Shown here: in pieces, positions 1 through 6,004 of the stretch
Numbering within the stretch: the stretch's first letter is position 1
How the letters are laid out: each line of letters opens with the position of its first letter
NCBI GenBank assembly: GCA_000720845.1
Contig: JODU01000055.1
Location: 1-10,845 of the forward strand
Direction: 5' to 3'
Source: Kitasatospora aureofaciens
Lineage (GTDB): Bacteria > Actinomycetota > Actinomycetes > Streptomycetales > Streptomycetaceae
Length of the DNA stretch: 10,845 nt
Position numbers and translations under genes: made by a program
Notes under the pieces: generated by a model
Told to the model about the DNA's origin: nothing
What the model saw: the letters and a program-made list of their open reading frames with translations, nothing else
Databases searched by the model: none

Positions 1-2
1 TC

Positions 3-89
3 TTCCGCAAAGCCCGCTGCAGCCCGAACCGGATCAGCCGGACCATCGCCGCCGTTCACGCCATCGAGACCGCCTGGCGATCAGGATGA
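3..89 (+). pseudogene. C-terminal tail of a DDE transposase (enters from left edge)
   Basis: An open frame enters from the window edge and ends at TGA 87-89, giving 28 residues. They contain FRKARCSPNRIS followed by an alternating hydrophobic tail. This matches the C-terminal signature of IS5-superfamily/DDE_Tnp_4-like transposases, which end in R-K-x-x-C-S-x-x-R-I. The same signature appears independently at 1100-1190 in this window (LRKLQCSATRIT), and that is the main support for the call. Only the last residues are visible, so I cannot say whether the element outside the window is intact. It reads toward the converging minus-strand gene at 97-246. Seen: motif and stop. Inferred: family. 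Confidence 0.5.
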
Positions 90-96
90 GAAGGGT

Positions 97-246
97 TCAC
101 TGAGCCAGCAGCCAGTTGACCACCATCACCACCAACCCGATACCGACCGTCGCCACCACAGCGAAGACGAGCAGCTGCACATCGCGCTGCTGCTGTCGTC
201 GGCTGGGCCGTCGGCTGCGCCGCCGCACCGGCCGTCGCCGGGTCAC
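97..246 (-). CDS. Very small membrane protein, basic N-terminus with one C-terminal TM helix
   Basis: A 49-residue protein is read from GTG 244-246, whose last bases overlap the TGA of the upstream gene (GTGA). That suggests translational coupling. The first ~22 residues are almost all Arg, Pro, Ser and Gln (VTRRRPVRRRSRRPSRR), followed by a long hydrophobic helix (LLVFAVVATVGIGLVVMVV) and a short WLLAQ end. This is the layout of a tail-anchored inner-membrane protein with a strongly cationic cytoplasmic face. I do not recognise the family. Clusters of tiny overlapping membrane-protein genes are common in Streptomyces conjugative plasmids and integrative elements (Spd-type spread genes), so a transfer-related role is possible but only inferred. 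A GGGAG lies just upstream of the start. The frame stays open further upstream, so a longer form cannot be excluded. Confidence 0.5.
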   Translation of the reverse strand: MTRRRPVRRRSRRPSRRQQQRDVQLLVFAVVATVGIGLVVMVVNWLLAQ

Positions 247-545
247 CGCTCCCACCGGATCGCGTAGGACACCGTCGGACGGGGCTGCGGCGCCCGCGCG
301 GCGGGAGCGTGGTCCCACCGGATCGGGTAATGGACCGTGGTCTGCGGCCGCGGTGTGCTCCCCTCCCCCCTCGCGACGTTGCTGTTGCCCAGCCCGACCA
401 AGGCCAAGGCCAAGGCCAAGGCCAAGGCCAAGGCCAAGGCCACCACAGCGAAAATCATCTTTTCCCGTTTGGCACCCGGCGCCCACCGCGAATGCCCGCG
501 AACCGGCATCCCGTCAGAACGCACGTACAGCCTCACCCAAGGCAT
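243..545 (-). CDS. Small membrane protein with (Leu-Ala)7 transmembrane repeat
   Basis: A 100-residue protein. ATG 543-545 is chosen because a strong GAGGAGGTG ribosome site lies about 8 bases upstream; the frame is open further upstream without such a site. Residues 1-29 are polar and basic (MPWVRLYVRSDGMPVRGHSR start). Residues 30-53 form one hydrophobic helix whose core, residues 36-49, is seven Ala-Leu dipeptides encoded by a hexanucleotide microsatellite. Residues 54-100 are an exported or cytoplasmic tail carrying the motif Y-[PA]-I-R-W-[DE] twice (HYPIRWD near 72-78, SYAIRWE near 93-99). The stop overlaps the start of the next small gene. I do not recognise a named family. It resembles the small membrane proteins that sit beside transfer genes in Streptomyces mobile elements, which is inference. 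Repeat-unit changes would alter helix length without shifting frame. Confidence 0.6.
   Translation of the reverse strand: MPWVRLYVRSDGMPVRGHSRWAPGAKREKMIFAVVALALALALALALALVGLGNSNVARGEGSTPRPQTTVHYPIRWDHAPAARAPQPRPTVSYAIRWER
400..441. repeat. Hexanucleotide microsatellite (AAGGCC)7
   Basis: Seven perfect tandem copies of AAGGCC (GGCCTT on the other strand) fill 42 bases. On the minus strand they are read as GCC-TTG, giving (Ala-Leu)7 inside the transmembrane segment of the gene at 243-545. The unit is six bases long, so gain or loss of copies changes the protein by two residues and keeps frame. Confidence 0.95.
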
Positions 546-589
546 GCAAGCCACCTCCTCGTCACAACTCTCCGCATGGTGAGCCATGT

Positions 590-968
590 TGACCGGCAGC
601 ATTGACAACGCGTCAGCACAACACCACACCGGGTTATCAAGGAAGGGGAGATCAGGCCAGGTCAGACTGGGTGCGCGAAGGTCCGCCCCATACTCCGGCC
701 GCCTTGCCCAGGAAGGAGGCGGCTACCTCTTCGGGTGCGCGTGGTGTGGAGCCAGCGTATCTGGTCATGGTGCGGACCGCAGAAGGCCCCGCACCGCAGC
801 GTCGCGTGAACGGCCAAGACCGCGTGTACGACGGTCGAGAAGGAAGCGCATGAGCACTTCCCTTTGACCGGGCCTGTCGGGCTGCTCCGGAGGGCGTGCG
901 TTTTCACGCGTGGGCGAGGGCCGCCTCGTGGAAGGCGGAGGCGGACTCGCGTCGGGCGCCGCAGACTG
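590..968. other. Stretch without a convincing gene
   Basis: Frames are open on both strands because of the high GC, but none has a good ribosome site, a recognisable domain or a consistent amino-acid pattern. It lies between the start of the small membrane-protein gene and a transposase tail, so decayed insertion-sequence DNA is the simplest reading. I see no tRNA, strong hairpin or tandem repeat in it. Confidence 0.4.
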
Positions 969-1190
969 GACCAGGACGTGGTCCGAATCCCGTGCTCGGG
1001 ACGATGGGCGGTCCTCTCCGCAGGCCAGCAGGCAGTCAACCGGTCCCACGCGAAGTTCCGGGCCTCCGTCGGACAGTTCGCCGCCCCCCTCAAGTCCTGG
1101 CGACTCCTTCGCAAACTGCAGTGCTCGGCCACCCGGATCACGAGCCTCGTCCAGGCCGTCCTCACCCTGCGTCTGACCAGCTCAGCGTGA
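969..1190 (+). pseudogene. C-terminal fragment of a DDE (IS5-superfamily) transposase
   Basis: The plus frame ending at TGA 1188-1190 reads QDVVRIPCSGRWAVLSAGQQ, then AVNRSHAKFRA, KSWRLLRKLQCSATRIT and VQAVLTLRLTSSA. This is the end of the DDE_Tnp_4-like transposases common in Streptomyces: a V-R-[VI]-P-x-x-G-R-W segment, then A-G-Q-[QK]-A-V-N-R-S-H-A-K, then L-K-[SC]-W-R-x-L-R-K-L-x-C-S-x-x-R-[IA]. The DDE catalytic domain that should precede it is not found upstream. The conserved stretch between HAK and LKSW also looks altered (ASVGQFAAP), so this is a relic and not an active gene. The left limit is approximate, set where the similarity fades. Confidence in the family is good; confidence in a named element is low. 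Confidence 0.75.
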
Positions 1191-1238
1191 GGGTGGAAAT
1201 AGCTCAAGGAGGCATGATCCGGACCATGACATCCCCAA

Positions 1239-1913
1239 CTATCGACGCCTATTATGCTCCTTTCGTCCGGTTTCCTTATGCGTGGCGGGGCCCTCAGTGG
1301 AAAGCGCACCTTGATGCCCCGACGATGTCGGATTCCACGCCATTGCGGAGACACCCCCAAGCGGATGACCCGAACCCGCCCCCTGCGACATTGGCGACAC
1401 TCCATCTTCGGGGAATCGGCCACGCCCCGCGCCTGCGAAAGCGGGATAGGGGGAAGACTGGGCGCCTAGCAACGGTTGATATTCTTCTCCCTGCCGTGAC
1501 TGCCACTTCGCCTGCTGTTGCTGCATCTCATTTTGCAGACTATTCCGATCTTCCTCTATTGCGGCTGACAGTGAATCAAGAGTCACCTGCCACTGCAATG
1601 ACTGTTGGTACAAACTCTCCAAGGATTTCATCACGTCGTCACCTTGCCGCGGGCGGCGGCCATAAGAGAAATGGTCTATCTCGCGCCTGATCTCTCCCCT
1701 TCTCCGAGTCTCCACTTCTTTCAATTTGTCATACCAGAGGGCGCCCTTTCGTATAAGACTCTCCGGCTTTCCTGCCATCCTTTCCAAAGCCGCAAGCCTA
1801 TCGCCGACAGTTCCCTTTGCTTCCACTTCACGGCGCCTAGCGAATAACTTATCCCTCTCCTTCTTCAGTTCTTTCAGCTCATTCGTCAGCGCGCTTATGG
1901 ATTCGGTGTACAC
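1239..1913 (-). CDS. Hypothetical coiled-coil protein with disordered Gly/Pro/Ser-rich tail
   Basis: A 224-residue protein starting at GTG 1911-1913. An AAGGAG ribosome site about 7 bases upstream decides the start. Residues 1-75 are heptad-like and charged (LTNELKELKKERDKL, VGDRLAALERM, YDKLKEVETRRR), and 95-140 form a second helical stretch rich in Leu, Gln and Glu. Residues 145-224 are low complexity: Gly, Pro and Ser rich, ending in a basic tail (ETGRKEHNRRR). There is no signal peptide or membrane segment, so it is probably cytoplasmic, perhaps an oligomer or scaffold. Codon 23 is TTA (1845-1847), the rare leucine codon read by bldA tRNA in Streptomyces, so translation may depend on developmental stage. 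Base composition is visibly less GC-rich than the glycosyltransferase or ABC-3C genes, which suggests separate origin. I do not recognise a family. Confidence 0.75.
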   Translation of the reverse strand: MYTESISALTNELKELKKERDKLFARRREVEAKGTVGDRLAALERMAGKPESLIRKGALWYDKLKEVETRRRGEIRREIDHFSYGRRPRQGDDVMKSLESLYQQSLQWQVTLDSLSAAIEEDRNSLQNEMQQQQAKWQSRQGEEYQPLLGAQSSPYPAFAGAGRGRFPEDGVSPMSQGAGSGHPLGGVSAMAWNPTSSGHQGALSTEGPATHKETGRKEHNRRR

Positions 1914-2286
1914 TGCTACTCCTTGGATGCGTTAGAGGAATATTCCTGCACAGGCTGTGAGCGCTCCCGGTGGTGCGGGTCCCAACGCACCTCTGGGGCG
2001 CACTGTGGCTGTGTGCTGCAACGCGTCAGGAGGCTGAACGGTTCACGGCGGGTCCGTGCCCACGGATTCCTGGCGCCCGTGAGGCTTGAACCAGTCGCCG
2101 TAAGGCGTCATTCTTGCGGTGGCGCTCCGCTTCGTACCCTGGGTTCGACGCCGCGGCCAGCCCGATCTCCCTCCGGTAGGCCGGACACACAGCCTCCGTC
2201 GCCGCTCATACTGCGGTGGTACAGGCCATCCGCATGTGCGTAAAGCCGGCGAGGCGGGCCTCTGGGAAGGGTGGCGCTCTCACCCA
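1914..2286. other. Intergenic debris with ambiguous short minus-strand frames
   Basis: No gene can be supported firmly. On minus, GTG 2188-2190 opens a 54-residue frame ending at TGA 2026-2028, with a credible composition (REIGLAAASNPGYEAERHRK), but the GGAGG ahead of it is only two bases from the start. Another minus frame from about 2110 reads MTPYGDWFKPHGRQES and stops soon. Either could be the remains of an older gene disrupted by the neighbouring transposase fragments. A small palindrome, TGAAC-G-GTTCA, lies at 2035-2045. Confidence 0.35.
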
Positions 2287-2484
2287 TCAAAAGCCCGGCG
2301 GTCGTGAGTCTTTCCAGTTCGGAGTTGATTCTCGGGTGAGCCTGCGGCTCATCAGGTCGCTCACCGCGCAGCTGATCATGGTCTCGCAGCGATGCGGATG
2401 GGTTCCGTAGCCGAGGGTGAGACTGCGGCGGTTCATGAGCCAGCCGAATGTTCGCTCTGAGCTGGTCAAGTGAAGAGTGAGGAC
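2287..2484 (-). pseudogene. C-terminal fragment of an IS5-type transposase, fused to another transposase tail
   Basis: The minus frame reads SSERTFGWLMNRRSL, then GYGTHPHRCETMI, SDLMSRRLTRESTPNW and a stop at 2287-2289. This is the end of Streptomyces IS5-type DDE transposases, whose C-terminus runs V-E-R-T-F-G-W-L-x-x-x-R-R-L, then D-Y-E-T-x-P-x-x-S-E-x-M-I, then M-x-R-R-L-T. ERTFGW would carry the catalytic Glu region. Immediately before it, in the same frame, is VLTLHLTSS, the last residues of the other transposase type seen at 1158-1185. Two transposase fragments therefore appear joined. Nothing upstream of the join encodes the rest of either enzyme. Confidence 0.65.
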
Positions 2485-2573
2485 GAATTTGGACCTTCCC
2501 CTTGATCGTGGACACCTTGGAGACTGAGATTTTGAGGTTCCAGAGGAAGTATCACCAGGTGGAAGCAGGTACA

Positions 2574-3075
2574 CGAAGCGGTACACCGAAGCGTTAAGCG
2601 GGACGCGATCGCGATTCGCGAGGTCCACGTCGCATCCCGAGGCACCGACGGCTACCGCAGGACCCACGCCGGGTTCACCACTGCCATGGGGCATCAAGGT
2701 GTGTGCGCGGGCCGTCTCGGTCCTGATGACGCAGGCCGGGATCTACGGCTGCCCGGCCCTACCCGGGTGAGACGTCTGCGTGACGTCGCCACAGCCGGGA
2801 ACCTGGGCAACCGGAAATCCCATCGGCTCTGGCCCAACGAACTATGGGTCATCGACATCACCCAGCACCGCTTACGGGAAGGGTGGCTCTACTGCGCCGC
2901 GGTTTCGACGTCTACAGCCGCCGGATCGTCGACTGGTCCATCGACTCCAGCCAGACTCCACGCTTGTGGGCAACGCCCTCGACATGGCCATCCGCAACCG
3001 TCACCCCGAACCCGGCGGCATCGTCCACGCCGACCACGGCACTCACTTCACCTCCTGAGACTTCGTTCAATAGAC
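2574..3075 (+). pseudogene. IS3-family transposase remnant (OrfA start joined to OrfB, several frameshifts)
   Basis: Pieces of an IS3-type transposase appear in order on plus but in changing frames. KRYTEA and RDAIAI (about 2576-2610) look like the start of OrfA. SRGTDGYRRTHAGF (about 2638-2675), CARAVSVLMTQAGIYG (about 2700-2750) and NELWVIDITQHRLREGWLYC (about 2836-2895) follow. DVYSRRIVDWSIDSSQT (about 2909-2955) and LVGNALDMAIRNRHPEPGGI (about 2965-3025) come next, then HADHGTHFTS. The motifs D-I-T, V-[FY]-S-R-R-[IV]-V-x-W-S and H-[SA]-D-H-G-x-x-[FY]-T-S are the DDE rve core. Most of OrfA and the C-terminal part of OrfB are missing. Apparent one-base changes lie at the G4 tract 2688-2691 and near 2750. 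After HFTS a TGA stands where Trp is usual. It is clearly inactive. Confidence 0.8.
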
Positions 3076-3102
3076 GGCCTCAGACCAGTCACGACGAGCC
3101 GG

Positions 3103-4299
3103 TCACCGCATCGCTCTACCCTGCGCAGTTTGCGGCGTGGGCGACCTGCGGAATGGAGCAGAAGGCGATGAAGCAGGAATCCCTGACTGCTGCTGCGTGC
3201 CGTCCCGGGGCGAGGGCGGCCCATATTTCGCCGCGTTTACAGCCGGATTTTGTGGAAGCTTGTTCCGACGCGGATGGTCACCCATCAGCCGCTTAACGGG
3301 CAGAGTCGCCGGGCTCTCCCCTCGTTTGTTCTGCACCGCGGCTGATGACACAGTCTGAGAAGGGGAAGGGGCCGATTCAGACAACGCAGCGCCGGCCAAG
3401 GACCGCCCGGTGACCGGATTCTGTGGCAGTGAAACACCCGAACCGCTAGACACTTCCTTCCGAGGAAGCTTGTTCCGACGCAGTCCGCCAAAATTATCCT
3501 GGCGCCATTTAATAACACGCTGCTCAGGGGACATAGGCCCCTGCCTCTCCCCCCGTTCATTCTGCACCGCAGCTGATGACACAGTCTGAGAATTCGAAGG
3601 GGCCCAGGGGCGGGGTGCTCTGGTTGAGTTGTACTGCTGTGGCAGCTGACCCTCCCCCCTGGTGAGATGTGGTGGGCTGCCCTGCCCTTGACGGGAAGCG
3701 GTGCTCTGTGCCAGCGGCCACTGCGGAGCAGCGGGGTGCTGATCCACGAGGGACCGCCCATTGCGCCTCTTCGATTCGAAACGTGAAATAAGATTTTCGA
3801 TAACGGTTTGAACGAACCGTACGCCGGCTTCGAAGAAATCTCGTAGGGCTGTGCGCGACCCTACTGTGTTCGGCGCGGTGCTGTTGAGAGCGTTGTTGGC
3901 TGTCGGCCCGGGACCGGAAGCGTATGGAGGGGGTGCCTGCTCCACGGTGTAGGGAGGGGGCGCCCCTGCCGAGGTTGTCGCGGCGCTTTCCTGCGAAACA
4001 ACGTATGGGGAGGGTGTCTGCCCCTCGGTGTGCGAAGGGGGCGCGGGTGCCGCCGTATCGCCGCGGTCGAATCTCCTTTCGCGATCGCGAGCCACAGCCC
4101 GACTCTGATCTTTGTCGATTTTCGTATAACGCCCGCCGTGTCGCCTTACGGGTATCGGATACTCATTTCTTCCGCTCCAATACGCCCCCTCATGAATGCG
4201 CGTGTATAGCTCCCCACGTATTGCCACGCTCGCGCCGATTTTGGGTAGATCCGCCTCGCCCCGGGGCTGAATCATCTGGTAACTAGGTGCTTCCGCCAC
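3103..4299 (-). CDS. Hypothetical proline-rich protein with PPPY motifs and an internal duplication
   Basis: A 398-residue protein from GTG 4297-4299, with GAGGAG five to six bases upstream. That ribosome site lies inside the end of the 78-residue gene before it, so the two form an operon. Residues 1-80 look folded and charged (ELYTRIHEGAYWSGRNEYPI). Residues 84-135 are Pro-rich with PSPY at 96-99 and PPPY at 114-117 and 123-126. Residues 149-178 are helical (RDFFEAGVRFVQTVIENLI). The rest is low complexity with a duplicated module: SQTVSSAAVQN-[EK]-RGE at 237-251 and 314-328, RRNKLP at 274-279 and 344-349. There is no signal peptide or clear membrane helix. GC is lower than in flanking genes. 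I do not recognise a family. The architecture, a folded N-terminus plus a disordered repetitive tail, suggests a scaffold or a secreted/conflict protein, but nothing shows which. Confidence 0.7.
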   Translation of the reverse strand: MAEAPSYQMIQPRGEADLPKIGASVAIRGELYTRIHEGAYWSGRNEYPIPVRRHGGRYTKIDKDQSRAVARDRERRFDRGDTAAPAPPSHTEGQTPSPYVVSQESAATTSAGAPPPYTVEQAPPPYASGPGPTANNALNSTAPNTVGSRTALRDFFEAGVRFVQTVIENLISRFESKRRNGRSLVDQHPAAPQWPLAQSTASRQGQGSPPHLTRGEGQLPQQYNSTRAPRPWAPSNSQTVSSAAVQNERGERQGPMSPEQRVIKWRQDNFGGLRRNKLPRKEVSSGSGVSLPQNPVTGRSLAGAALSESAPSPSQTVSSAAVQNKRGESPATLPVKRLMGDHPRRNKLPQNPAVNAAKYGPPSPRDGTQQQSGIPASSPSAPFRRSPTPQTAQGRAMR

Positions 4300-4300
4300 T

Positions 4301-4537
4301 TCAGCTCCTCAGTTCTCCGTTAGTGATGGCAGGGCCTCTCTCTGAGCGGTCGGTTCCCCGCCCACGGCGTGTCCGGCCGCTCAGCCTCGGCCTGTTCTCA
4401 TCCTCGGACGCACCTGCCCCGTGCTGCGTGGACCGGGTGCCGCGAGGAACGAGAGAGGACGCCCCCCCCTGGAGCCTGTACAGGGCTGCGATCTCCTGTG
4501 CGCATTGCTCCGCGGTCGTGTCGGCACGCTGCTCCAT
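4301..4537 (-). CDS. Hypothetical small protein, first gene of a two-gene unit
   Basis: A 78-residue protein starting at ATG 4535-4537, chosen because GGAGG lies five bases upstream. A TTG at 4583-4585 in the same frame is a less likely start. The first third is helical and acidic (MEQRADTTAEQCAQEIAALY); the remainder is rich in Arg, Gly, Ser and Glu and probably disordered. It ends one base before the GTG of the 398-residue gene, and the ribosome site of that gene overlaps its last codons, so the two are probably co-translated. A different frame with a strong AGGAGG and ATG at 4567-4569 would give a 62-residue Arg-rich product (4381-4569), which I think is less likely. No family recognised. 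Confidence 0.5.
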   Translation of the reverse strand: MEQRADTTAEQCAQEIAALYRLQGGASSLVPRGTRSTQHGAGASEDENRPRLSGRTRRGRGTDRSERGPAITNGELRS

Positions 4538-4591
4538 ACGATCCTCCGCCCGAAACCCGGGCCATCCATGCACCTCCTGCCTCAACGGTCC

Positions 4592-4608
4592 GAACCGGCA
4601 AACGGTTC
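4592..4608. promoter_or_regulatory. 17-bp palindrome upstream of the 78/398-residue gene pair (candidate operator)
   Basis: GAACCG-GCAAA-CGGTTC is a perfect inverted repeat with 6-base arms and a 5-base spacer. It lies about 55 bases upstream of the ATG at 4537 on the minus strand, where a repressor site would be expected. No regulator is encoded next to it, so function is inferred from symmetry and position only. Confidence 0.35.
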
Positions 4609-4705
4609 ACCACACCACGAGACCGAAATCCGTCCGGAGGGCTGGGTCGGTGCCGGCGTACACGTGAACGGGGGCCTGGCAAACTGTCGTCTGGTGAGGA
4701 AACGG

Positions 4706-4735
4706 CGGCGGCCGCCCTGTTCGGGGCGACCGCCG
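4706..4735 (-). terminator. Strong GC hairpin after the sigma-factor operon
   Basis: CGGCGG at 4706-4711 pairs with CCGCCG at 4730-4735, and after one C/A mismatch CGCCC-type bases continue the stem to a 6-base loop (TGTTCG, 4718-4723). On the minus strand the stem is followed by GTTTCC, a weak T tract. It lies about 90 bases past the stop of the gene at 4827-5483, so it fits an intrinsic terminator for that operon. Confidence 0.5.
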
Positions 4736-4826
4736 CGTCAACGAGTCGTCTGGCCTTTGATGGTGAAGGCCTTACGTGAGGTGGTCTACAGAGACTCTCC
4801 TGTCTGAGGGCGCGAAGCGCTGGTGT

Positions 4827-5483
4827 TCAGCATCGCGGTCCGTCGGTGGTGTGGTCCAGGTGGGCAAGGAAGCTTTCGATCTCGCGTACCAGGGCTTGGG
4901 TTCCCTCGGCCAGGTCGAGTCCGTTTTCCCCCGGCTCGGACTCGACCTGGTCAGTGGTGGCGCGTGGATCGATGGATGGGCATGCGAGGTCGCTTACGAG
5001 TGACGTGAACGACCTGGCAGTAAAGTACTCGTACTCCCTTTCTTTCCATTCTCGGCATGCCGGTAGCTTTTCTTCACTCTCGGCATGCAGAATTTCTAGG
5101 TAATCTTGTGCGTCTTTGTCTCCCCTGCGTGCCGCCCTGCGCCACCATTCCAACGCCATGGATTCCCTGTCGAGAAGCTCCAGAATCTCTGCGATACGGC
5201 GTGTTTGCCGTGGTGTTGCAGAGTCGTGGATTTCCTTTTTCAGCAGGGTGCACAGTTCTCGGATTGCCTGAGTTCTGTGGTGTCCGTCTGCGTCTGGGTT
5301 CGGGCAGGGGGCGGGGGCCGGGGGCCAGCCGGCAGGCTGGCCCCCCTCCGCCTGGACAGAGTCCTCGACGATCCGAGGACCCTTGGAAACGGCCTGCTCA
5401 GATGCTTCGAGCAGCATCCACAGGGCGAGGAGCCGGATGGGCCCGTGCTCCTCGGACGGCTGGCGCCACGACGGCTGGTTCAT
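4827..5483 (-). CDS. Helical/TPR-like protein, third gene of the sigma-factor operon
   Basis: A 218-residue protein from ATG 5481-5483. AGGAGG lies about 7 bases upstream, and the start overlaps the sigma-factor stop as ATGA, so the two are co-translated. Residues 14-35 form a hydrophobic helix (IRLLALWMLLEASEQAV). Residues 45-68 are a Pro/Gly linker whose DNA forms a perfect hairpin. Residues 70-140 are helical, with ALEWWRRAARRGDKDAQDYL at 110-129. That stretch resembles a Sel1/TPR repeat (A-x-x-W-[YW]-R-[KR]-A-A-x-x-G-[DH]-x-x-A). Residues 140-218 are acidic. Such repeats usually mediate protein contacts. Its position directly after a sigma factor suggests a partner or modulator of that sigma factor, which is inference. 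No anti-sigma zinc motif (HxxxCxxC) is present. No named family recognised. Confidence 0.75.
   Translation of the reverse strand: MNQPSWRQPSEEHGPIRLLALWMLLEASEQAVSKGPRIVEDSVQAEGGQPAGWPPAPAPCPNPDADGHHRTQAIRELCTLLKKEIHDSATPRQTRRIAEILELLDRESMALEWWRRAARRGDKDAQDYLEILHAESEEKLPACREWKEREYEYFTARSFTSLVSDLACPSIDPRATTDQVESEPGENGLDLAEGTQALVREIESFLAHLDHTTDGPRC
5320..5345. repeat. Perfect 11-bp inverted repeat inside a coding linker
   Basis: GGGGGCCAGCC (5320-5330), GGCA loop, GGCTGGCCCCC (5335-5345). All 11 base pairs match, and ten are G-C. It falls in the Pro/Gly-rich linker of the gene at 4827-5483, where the protein sequence is unconstrained. It could slow translation or cause premature termination, or be a by-product of low-complexity coding. 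Confidence 0.8.
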
Positions 5484-6004
5484 GCGGTTACCTCCTCGCT
5501 GGACTCGTGGATTGACTTCTTCAGGTTGTTGGCGGCGGCTTTGACATAGCGCTTCACCGACTCCTCCCTGATGCGGAGGCGCTTCGCAACCACTGCGGGG
5601 CTCAAATCCTGCAGAATGCACAGGGTAATGACCTGGCGCTGACGTTCGGCAAGGTCGGCAATCAGTTCATCGATACCCTCTTTGAAAATCTCGTAAGCGG
5701 CGTCGGGGATGCCGATGCCGGATTCATGTTCGGGCAGTTCCTGTACCGGAGCCGGGACCATGCGCCGGTTCTTGCGGAACTGGCTGATGACGGCGTTCTT
5801 CACCGCCATGCGGCCGTAGGCGGTGAGAGAGCCCTGCCGCGTGGACAGTTCCTCCCACCGCCGGTACATGTTCAGGTAGACGTCCTGCACAGCGTCCTCG
5901 GCGCTGTGCAGGTCGCCGGCCTGGGCCCGGGCCAGCCGGGAGTACGCCTCGAGGGTCTCGAGGACGAAGGACTCGAAGTCCACTCCCCAGACGGCCTCGC
6001 TCAC
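5480..6004 (-). CDS. ECF-type RNA polymerase sigma factor (sigma-70 family)
   Basis: A 174-residue protein from GTG 6002-6004. The GTG overlaps the stop of the upstream gene as GTGA and has GGAGG five bases upstream. Residues 10-82 form sigma region 2: an AEDAVQDVYLNMYRRW helix at 35-50, the -10/core-binding segment, then AYGRMAVKNAVISQFRKNRR at 62-81. A linker runs from 83 to 102. Residues 103-166 form region 4: LAERQRQVITLCILQDLSPA, then AVVAKRLRIREESVKRYVKAA, the helix-turn-helix that reads the -35 element. Length fits two-domain ECF sigma factors. It should direct RNA polymerase to a small set of promoters. The upstream gene encodes a membrane protein and the downstream one a TPR-like protein, so the operon could be a signalling module, but neither partner shows a classical anti-sigma domain. 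Target genes cannot be deduced. Confidence 0.9.
   Translation of the reverse strand: MSEAVWGVDFESFVLETLEAYSRLARAQAGDLHSAEDAVQDVYLNMYRRWEELSTRQGSLTAYGRMAVKNAVISQFRKNRRMVPAPVQELPEHESGIGIPDAAYEIFKEGIDELIADLAERQRQVITLCILQDLSPAVVAKRLRIREESVKRYVKAAANNLKKSIHESSEEVTA

Noticed and set aside
400..441. Possible CRISPR or origin iterons
   Set aside because: The repeats are six bases, directly contiguous and inside a coding frame; no spacers and no other iteron sets.
662..1423. A 253-residue minus-strand open frame
   Set aside because: It has no ribosome site, is antisense to the transposase tail and overlaps the end of the coiled-coil gene.
896..1690. A 264-residue plus-strand open frame
   Set aside because: It crosses both the transposase tail and the antisense of the coiled-coil gene and shows no coherent domain.
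2035..2045. Palindrome TGAAC-G-GTTCA as an operator
   Set aside because: It is short, lies in debris and not upstream of a supported gene; chance is likely.
3924..4020. PPPY motifs as proof of WW-domain partners
   Set aside because: PPxY binding is a eukaryotic/viral theme; the motif alone in a Pro-rich bacterial tail does not support it.
4381..4569. A 62-residue minus-strand frame with a good AGGAGG
   Set aside because: Its product is Arg/Ser-rich and out of frame with the better-supported 78-residue gene ending one base before the next start; kept only as an alternative.
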